Assembly (NCBI GenBank): GCA_000302695.1
Contig: AMFN01000015.1
Location: 1 to 64,000 of the forward strand
From: Enterobacteriaceae bacterium LSJC7
GTDB lineage: Bacteria > Pseudomonadota > Gammaproteobacteria > Enterobacterales > Enterobacteriaceae
Reading direction: 5' to 3'
DNA length: 64,000 nt
This document shows, one piece after another, positions 58,863 through 64,000 of the stretch. Position numbers and translations under genes: made by a program. The stretch's first letter is position 1, and every line of letters starts with the position of its first letter. The notes under the pieces were generated by a model. It was given only the letters and a program-made list of their open reading frames with translations. It was not told where the DNA came from and made no database searches.

Positions 58863-59588
58863 TCAAAGTCTGAACTCTTCCCCAAGATACACGCGCTTAA
58901 CTTGTTCGTCCGCGAGTATTTCGTCTGGCGATCCGTGCGCAATAAGGTGGCCCTGGCTCACGATATAGGCGCGTTCGCACACGGCGAGCGTTTCACGCAC
59001 GTTATGGTCGGTTATCAGCACGCCCAGCCCGCTGTCGCGCAGGTGTTCGATAATACGCTTGATATCGATAACAGAAATGGGATCAACACCGGCAAACGGT
59101 TCGTCGAGCAGGATGAATTTAGGATTGGCGGCCAGCGCACGGGCAATTTCCACGCGGCGGCGTTCACCGCCCGACAGCGACTGGCCGAGACTGTTGCGCA
59201 GATGATCGATATGAAACTCTTCCATCAGCTCTTTCGCGCGGTCTTCGCGCTGCTCTTCGGTCAAATCGTCACGGATTTGCAGCACGGCCATCAGGTTGTC
59301 GTACACACTCAGGCGGCGAAAGATGGAGGCTTCCTGCGGCAGGTAGCCGATGCCGCGACGCGCGCGCGCATGCAGCGGCAGCAGACTGATGTCTTCTTCA
59401 TCAATGATGATGTTGCCCGCATCACGCGGCACAATGCCCACGACCATGTAAAACGTGGTGGTTTTACCCGCGCCGTTTGGGCCAAGCAGGCCTACTATCT
59501 CGCCCGACTTCACCGTCAGGCTGACATCTTCAACCACCCTGCGGCCTTTGTAGGCCTTGGCGAGGTTTTTTGCTATGAGAGTTGCCAT
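58863..59588 (-). CDS. lptB: lipopolysaccharide export ATPase LptB
   Basis: The cytoplasmic ATPase of the LptB2FG transporter that extracts LPS from the inner membrane. 241 residues, E. coli length. Walker [10 protein letters not shown] (36-44, Lys42), Q-loop LPQEASIF (83-90), signature [15 protein letters not shown] (138-152), Walker [10 protein letters not shown] with the catalytic Glu163, and switch His in ITDHNVRET. Six nt after lptA. Confidence 0.98.
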   Translation of the reverse strand: MATLIAKNLAKAYKGRRVVEDVSLTVKSGEIVGLLGPNGAGKTTTFYMVVGIVPRDAGNIIIDEEDISLLPLHARARRGIGYLPQEASIFRRLSVYDNLMAVLQIRDDLTEEQREDRAKELMEEFHIDHLRNSLGQSLSGGERRRVEIARALAANPKFILLDEPFAGVDPISVIDIKRIIEHLRDSGLGVLITDHNVRETLAVCERAYIVSQGHLIAHGSPDEILADEQVKRVYLGEEFRL

Positions 59589-59594
59589 ACCGGA

Positions 59595-60134
59595 TTATTT
59601 CTTCTGGCCAGAGTTGTTTTTATCCTGGAGCTGAGACGGCACCAGAACCGTGGTGACGCGCTTGCCTTTCTCGCTGAAGGCCTGCATTTTCTGCTCTTTC
59701 ACCAGGTAGGTGATTTTGTCGCCCTTGATGTTGCTGTCAAGCTGCTCCAGCCACGCGTTACCGGTCAGTTCCACGTAATCTTTTTGCAGCTCATAACGCA
59801 TTTTACTGGCGCGACCTTTTACCGGCTTGCCGTTGTCCTGCATCTGGTAAAACGTGGCCGGATTGCCAAAGCCTTCAACCACTTCTTTACCCTGCTCGCC
59901 GCCCGGGCGGGTGACCACCACTTTATCGGCGTTGATTTTGATGGTGCCCTGCGTGACCACCACGTTGCCGGTAAAGGTGGCAACGTTGCTGTCCATATCC
60001 AGCGACTGCTGATCGGAGTCAATATGAATTGGCTTGTCCGTATCACCAGTGACGGCGAGGGCAGGCAGCGAGGCCGCGAAAAGCGTACCGGCCATGACGA
60101 AATTAAGGCTGTGTTTATTTATTCTGAATTTCAT
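59595..60134 (-). CDS. lptA: lipopolysaccharide transport periplasmic protein LptA
   Basis: Forms the periplasmic beta-jellyroll bridge that carries LPS between LptC and LptD. The ATG at 60134 (MKFRINKHSLN) gives 179 residues (E. coli 185) and overlaps the end of lptC by 20 bp, as the pair also overlaps in E. coli. Seven further upstream codons from a TTG are possible but unlikely. Signal peptide about 1-27 (cleavage after ASLPALA), then the OstA-type domain with DSDQQSLDMDSNVATFTGNV. Essential gene. Confidence 0.95.
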   Translation of the reverse strand: MKFRINKHSLNFVMAGTLFAASLPALAVTGDTDKPIHIDSDQQSLDMDSNVATFTGNVVVTQGTIKINADKVVVTRPGGEQGKEVVEGFGNPATFYQMQDNGKPVKGRASKMRYELQKDYVELTGNAWLEQLDSNIKGDKITYLVKEQKMQAFSEKGKRVTTVLVPSQLQDKNNSGQKK

Positions 60135-60678
60135 AGGAGGTTTTAACCTTTTCAATCAGCTCGGCCGTTTTTTTGCGTAAATTGCCACGCATTTTCAACC
60201 CTTGAGAATTAAATGTGGTTCCGTACAGCGTGACAAGATCTTCTGAGGTGACATCCTGTGTCACAAGATTTACCTGAGCGTTGTCCGTTGTAATTTTACG
60301 TAACTGTGCTTCGGCTGTCAGGGCGTTAACCTCGACGTTGCCATACAGATAAAGCATACGATCTTCGGTCAGTTTTGCGCGATCGGCGCTGACTGCCCAG
60401 GTTTCGATTTTATCTGCGTCGTACACGGTCATCACCGGTTTCGTGAACCAGGACGTTGCAGACTCAGAAAAGTATTCAACGTGCTCGGCGATAAGACGGT
60501 AGTTAAGTGAGCCAGACGGGTTATACACCACCGTGCTGGAGTCTTCGCTTTTGTACGTGGGCTCGCTGGTGTTCTGCGCTACCGGGGCTTTATCGTCGTT
60601 ATTGACCAGGTTGATGCCGATAAGTACCAGTGCCACCAGTGACAGCAGGATGATGACCCAGCGCCTTGTTTTACTCAT
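60115..60678 (-). CDS. lptC: lipopolysaccharide export protein LptC
   Basis: A bitopic protein that receives LPS from LptB2FG and hands it to LptA. 187 residues (E. coli 191). One N-terminal membrane segment (about 7-25, WVIILLSLVALVLIGINLV), then a periplasmic beta-jellyroll domain with LNYRLIAEHVEYF. Its start overlaps kdsC by 4 bp and its end overlaps lptA by 20 bp. Confidence 0.96.
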   Translation of the reverse strand: MSKTRRWVIILLSLVALVLIGINLVNNDDKAPVAQNTSEPTYKSEDSSTVVYNPSGSLNYRLIAEHVEYFSESATSWFTKPVMTVYDADKIETWAVSADRAKLTEDRMLYLYGNVEVNALTAEAQLRKITTDNAQVNLVTQDVTSEDLVTLYGTTFNSQGLKMRGNLRKKTAELIEKVKTSYEIQNK

Positions 60679-61241
60679 ATGGATTGCCCTTTGGCCTCAT
60701 CAAGCTTGCCCTGCGCCAGCAGCAGTAAATCACAGACTTCACGCACCGCCCCGCGCCCGCCGCCAATGCGGGTGACGTAGTCTGCACGCCCCAGCAACAG
60801 CGGATGCGCATCAGCAACGGCCACGCTCAAGCCGATTTGCGCCATAACCGGCCAGTCAATCAGGTCATCACCCACATACGCGACCTGATGCGGCTCAAGG
60901 GCGAGCGTGGCGAGCAGCTCGCGGTAAGCGATGAGCTTGTCGGACTGACCCTGATACAGGTGCGTAATTTTGAGCGTCGCACAGCGGTCTTCCAGCAGTT
61001 TTGCTTTACGGCCGGTGATAATCGCGACCTCGATATCGCTTGTCAGCACGCAGCGGATGCCGTAACCGTCACGTACGTTAAACGCTTTCAGTTCTTCTCC
61101 GCTGTTGCCCATGTAGATAAGGCCGTCAGACATCACGCCGTCGACATCGAGGATAAGCAGGCGAATATCCCGCGCCTTCGCCATAACATGCGTGCTCACC
61201 GGGCCATAACAGGTTGGAAGCATCGCTTGCGGGTTGCTCAT
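60675..61241 (-). CDS. kdsC: 3-deoxy-D-manno-octulosonate 8-phosphate phosphatase
   Basis: A HAD-family phosphatase that releases Kdo from Kdo-8-phosphate for LPS inner core synthesis. The ATG at 61241 (MSNPQAMLPT) gives 188 residues, as in E. coli. HAD motif I: LLILDVDGVMSDG (about 29-41); motif II/III: AIITGRKAK and YVGDDLIDWPVM. The C-terminus GKLDEAKGQSI equals that of E. coli. Located between kdsD and lptC in the LPS gene cluster. Confidence 0.96.
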   Translation of the reverse strand: MSNPQAMLPTCYGPVSTHVMAKARDIRLLILDVDGVMSDGLIYMGNSGEELKAFNVRDGYGIRCVLTSDIEVAIITGRKAKLLEDRCATLKITHLYQGQSDKLIAYRELLATLALEPHQVAYVGDDLIDWPVMAQIGLSVAVADAHPLLLGRADYVTRIGGGRGAVREVCDLLLLAQGKLDEAKGQSI

Positions 61242-61259
61242 TAACAATAATCCTTAAAA

Positions 61260-62246
61260 TCAGACCACGCCTGCGCGCAGTAAATCATGCATATGTATCA
61301 CACCGTGCAGCTGGTCGCCATCGGCGACGAGAACGGCCGTAATATGGCGTGACTGCATCAGGTTCAGGGCATCTACCGCGAGTGTGCCGGGACGAATACG
61401 GATACCGCCTGCGGTCATCACGTCAGTGATGCGTAAGTGGTTCAGGTCAACGCCCATATCGAACACCCGGCGCAGGTCACCGTCGGTAAAGATACCGGCA
61501 ATTTTCATGTCATCGTCGCAGATAACCGTCATGCCAAGATTTTTACGGGTGATCTCCAGCAGCGCATCGCGAAGCGTCGCGTCTTTGCCCACACGCGGAA
61601 TTTCGTCACCGGTGTGCATAATATCGTTAACCCGCAGCAGCAGCTTGCGACCCAGTGCGCCACCAGGATGCGACAGCGCAAAATCTTCTGCGGTAAAACC
61701 ACGCGCCTTGAGCAGCGCCACTGCCAGCGCATCACCCATGACCAGCGTCGCCGTGGTGCTGGTGGTGGGCGCCAGGCCCAGCGGGCAGGCTTCCTGCGGG
61801 ACTTTCACACACAGGTGAATATCCGCCGCGCGGCCCATGGTGCTTTCCGGGCGGCTGGAGATGCAAATGAGCGGCACCTGCAGGCGCTTAAGCACCGGGA
61901 TCAACGCAAGTATTTCATTGGATTCGCCAGAGTTGGAAATGGCAATCACGATATCCTTCGCCGTGACCATCCCCAGGTCGCCGTGGCTGGCTTCTCCAGG
62001 GTGAACAAAGAACGCCGACGTGCCGGTGCTGGCAAATGTGGCGGCCATTTTGCGCCCGATGTGGCCGGATTTCCCCATGCCCATCACCACGACTTTGCCC
62101 TGGCAATGAAACATCATCTCACAGGCACGTGAGAAATCCTCGTTAATATATTGATCGAGCTGGGCTAAGCCTTCACGCTCAATATTCAACACGTCTTTTC
62201 CTGCCAGTTGGAAGTCAAAACCTGGCGGCAATGCAATGTGCGACAT
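61260..62246 (-). CDS. kdsD: D-arabinose 5-phosphate isomerase KdsD
   Basis: Converts ribulose 5-phosphate to arabinose 5-phosphate, the first committed step to Kdo. 328 residues, E. coli length. A SIS sugar-isomerase domain (about 40-185) with GKVVVMGMGKSGHIGRKMAA, AISNSGESNE and HPGGALGRKLL, then two CBS repeats (about 205-325). Lies between yrbG and kdsC. Confidence 0.97.
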   Translation of the reverse strand: MSHIALPPGFDFQLAGKDVLNIEREGLAQLDQYINEDFSRACEMMFHCQGKVVVMGMGKSGHIGRKMAATFASTGTSAFFVHPGEASHGDLGMVTAKDIVIAISNSGESNEILALIPVLKRLQVPLICISSRPESTMGRAADIHLCVKVPQEACPLGLAPTTSTTATLVMGDALAVALLKARGFTAEDFALSHPGGALGRKLLLRVNDIMHTGDEIPRVGKDATLRDALLEITRKNLGMTVICDDDMKIAGIFTDGDLRRVFDMGVDLNHLRITDVMTAGGIRIRPGTLAVDALNLMQSRHITAVLVADGDQLHGVIHMHDLLRAGVV

Positions 62247-62259
62247 AATCTTTCCCAGT

Positions 62260-63237
62260 TTACCCTATGGAGTGCGCAGCGGTGATAAACACCACCAGAA
62301 GCCACGCGATAAAACCACAGATTAACAGCGCCCCGGCGCGTCGGCCGATACCCTGCGGGCGTCGCCAGCAGAGCAGGGCGAAAATCGCGCTGGCTGCCAG
62401 CATCACGCCGTAGTCCCTTGTTACCGCCTGCGGGTCAAAGGTACCAGGAGAAAGCAGCGCCGGAAGTCCGAGCACAATCGCGATATTAAAAATGTTGGAG
62501 CCGATAAGATTGCCGACAGCGATATCATTCTCGCCTTTACGTACGCCAGCAATCGCCGTTGCCAGTTCCGGTAGGCTGGTGCCGATGGCGACAATCGTCA
62601 GCCCTGGGATCAGTTCACTGACCGCAAAGGTGTTCGCCAGCACGGTGGCATTATCAATAATCATCCTTGTTGCGACCGGCATTATCACCAGTGCCACAGC
62701 CAGCCAGAGAAACGCTACCGGCTGGCTGCCTTCGCCCGGTAGCTCGGCAAGCTGCTCACGCGTGAGTGAGTCACTGCCCTGGCGTTCGGCAAGCCGCGCA
62801 ATCTTAACGGTAATCAGCAAATAAATCACGGCAGTGAGTAGCAGCAGTAGGCCATCCATGCGGCCCAGACTGCCGTCCCACAGCAGGACGCCACACAGCA
62901 GGCTCATGATTAACATTAACGGCAATTCGCGGCGTAAGACATCGGAATGAATGACAAAAGGGCTCAGTAAGGCGGCAAGGCCGAGAATCAGTAAAATATT
63001 GGTGATATTGGAACCAATGGCGGTTCCCACGGCCAAATCAAGCTGACCGTTCAGGCCAGCGGCGGTAGCCACGATAATTTCCGGCAGCGATGTGCCGATG
63101 CTGACGATGGTCATACCGATAATCAGCGGTGGGATGCCAAAACCACGGCACAGGATGGCGGCGGCGAACACGAGCCTGTCTGCGCCGTAAGCCACCATGA
63201 CTAAACCGATTATTAACAGCGCTGTTGCTAAAAGCAT
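62260..63237 (-). CDS. yrbG: YrbG, sodium/calcium exchanger family inner-membrane protein
   Basis: A predicted calcium/sodium antiporter, function unproven. The ATG at 63237 (MLLATALLII) has AGGAT upstream and gives 325 residues, as in E. coli; the frame is open further upstream but homologues start here. About ten membrane segments with two inverted alpha repeats, PLIIGMTIVSIGTSLPEIIV (about 40-59) and GLTIVAIGTSLPELATAI, which hold the ion-binding acidic residues. First gene of yrbG-kdsD-kdsC-lptCAB; divergent from mlaF over 230 bp. Confidence 0.95.
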   Translation of the reverse strand: MLLATALLIIGLVMVAYGADRLVFAAAILCRGFGIPPLIIGMTIVSIGTSLPEIIVATAAGLNGQLDLAVGTAIGSNITNILLILGLAALLSPFVIHSDVLRRELPLMLIMSLLCGVLLWDGSLGRMDGLLLLLTAVIYLLITVKIARLAERQGSDSLTREQLAELPGEGSQPVAFLWLAVALVIMPVATRMIIDNATVLANTFAVSELIPGLTIVAIGTSLPELATAIAGVRKGENDIAVGNLIGSNIFNIAIVLGLPALLSPGTFDPQAVTRDYGVMLAASAIFALLCWRRPQGIGRRAGALLICGFIAWLLVVFITAAHSIG

Positions 63238-63467
63238 GCCAGATCCTTTCGTCAGGTATAATCGCCGCTCCACTGGCTTGAAAGCACCGGGCACGCCTGG
63301 ATTCTGATTCATTACGAGGAATGCTTAATTTTGACTTTAAGCGGGGCAAAAGTAAAACAAATGCCAGCTTTCGCTAACGCGGTGGGGAGTTATTCTGTAA
63401 AAATGGCGTGTTTATGGTCAGGCTTATGGGCCTGGCGCGTATTCTCATTGAATGGAAGACAAGACTG

Positions 63468-64000
63468 ATGAGCCAGACGCAGACGAATCTGGTCGAAGTG
63501 CGGGGAGTGACCTTCTCCAGGGGAGAGCGACGTATCTTTGATGATATCTCGCTTTCAGTACCGCGCGGCAAGATTACCGCGATAATGGGCCCGTCGGGCA
63601 TTGGTAAAACGACGCTGCTGCGCCTGATTGGCGGGCAAATTCAGCCAGACCGTGGCGAAATCTTGTTCGACGGTGAAAACGTACCGGCAATGTCGCGCTC
63701 GCGTCTGTTCCAGGTGCGCAAGCGTATGAGCATGTTATTTCAGTCTGGTGCGCTGTTTACCGATTTGACGGTATTTGAAAATGTCGCCTGGCCACTGCGT
63801 GAGCATACGCGCCTGCCAGAACCGCTACTGCACAGCACGGTGATGATGAAGCTTGAAGCCGTGGGGCTGCGGGGCGCGGCACAGTTGATGCCCTCTGAAC
63901 TTTCCGGCGGCATGGCGCGCCGCGCCGCACTGGCGCGCGCGATTGCGCTGGAGCCGGACCTCATTATGTTTGATGAGCCTTTTGTCGGTCAGGATCCGAT
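63468..64000 (+). CDS. mlaF: phospholipid transport ATPase MlaF (5' part, cut by the window end)
   Basis: The ATPase of the MlaFEDB complex that keeps outer-membrane lipid asymmetry. The ATG at 63468 starts MSQTQTNLVEVRGVTF; about 177 of roughly 270 codons are in the window. Walker A GPSGIGKTT, Q-loop LFQSGALF, signature LSGGMARRAALARAIAL and Walker B LIMFDEPFVG are all intact. The reading frame is open to the last base. In E. coli it heads mlaFEDCB. Confidence 0.95.
   Translation, partial: MSQTQTNLVEVRGVTFSRGERRIFDDISLSVPRGKITAIMGPSGIGKTTLLRLIGGQIQPDRGEILFDGENVPAMSRSRLFQVRKRMSMLFQSGALFTDLTVFENVAWPLREHTRLPEPLLHSTVMMKLEAVGLRGAAQLMPSELSGGMARRAALARAIALEPDLIMFDEPFVGQDP

Noticed and set aside
58830-60146. 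438-codon open frame on the plus strand opposite lptB and lptA
   Set aside because: It is the antisense of two clear, essential genes, has low-complexity His/Gln-rich composition and no ribosome binding site; high GC at third positions creates it.

Overview
The window is chromosomal DNA of an enteric gammaproteobacterium (family Enterobacteriaceae). Almost every protein is a full-length, highly similar counterpart of an Escherichia coli K-12 protein (Fis appears identical), and gene order follows the E. coli segment from rrnD to the mla locus. It is not E. coli: the acrEF/yhdJ genes next to fis, the nan and fimbrial block next to sspB, and yrbL are missing, while an alpha-carbonic anhydrase, msrPQ, a succinate-semialdehyde-type dehydrogenase and an arylsulfotransferase-family gene are present. 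The sequence alone does not let me choose a genus (Cronobacter, Siccibacter, Franconibacter, Enterobacter and Klebsiella relatives are all possible).

Layout. 1-460: end of an rRNA operon (5S, tRNA-Thr(GGT), second 5S, tandem terminators T1/T2). 460-3160: orphan lipoprotein gene yhdV, then dusB-fis with its promoter. 3400-12190 (minus strand): cah; prmA, panF, yhdT, accC, accB, aroQ; msrQ, msrP; acuI. 12420-24855 (plus): csrD, mreB, mreCD, yhdE, rng, yhdP, tldD. 24944-31720: aaeR diverging from aaeXAB, an aldehyde dehydrogenase, yhcO, and two yhcN paralogues. 32126-38907: argR, mdh, a decayed IS3-family element, degS, degQ, zapG, zapE. 38906-39172: two adjacent long palindromes, the second an ERIC element. 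39258-43237: rplM-rpsI, sspA-sspB, arylsulfotransferase-family gene. 43388-53525: gltBD, yhcC, arcB. 53516-54411: small RNA arcZ (minus) and elbB, then mtgA. 55286-58747 (minus): npr, rapZ, ptsN, hpf, rpoN. 58863-63237 (minus): lptB, lptA, lptC, kdsC, kdsD, yrbG, diverging from mlaF, which runs off the end.

How the genes work together. Much of the window serves envelope growth and quality control: cell shape (mreBCD, mtgA), fatty acid supply (accBC), lipopolysaccharide synthesis and export (kdsD, kdsC, lptCAB), phospholipid movement (yhdP, mlaF), periplasmic proteolysis and repair (degS, degQ, msrPQ). A second theme is redox and carbon/nitrogen control (arcB with arcZ, mdh with an ArcA box, gltBD, the nitrogen PTS genes, csrD, argR). 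Four good CRP-like sites were seen (cah, aaeR-aaeX, the second yhcN, gltB-yhcC).

I did not find a convincing new multi-gene system. The most interesting departures are the insertion genes at otherwise conserved junctions (cah, the dehydrogenase, the arylsulfotransferase homologue), the duplicated yhcN with a CRP site on only one copy, the decayed IS3-family element with recognisable ends, the unnamed 140-bp palindrome beside the ERIC, and an 8-bp tandem repeat.
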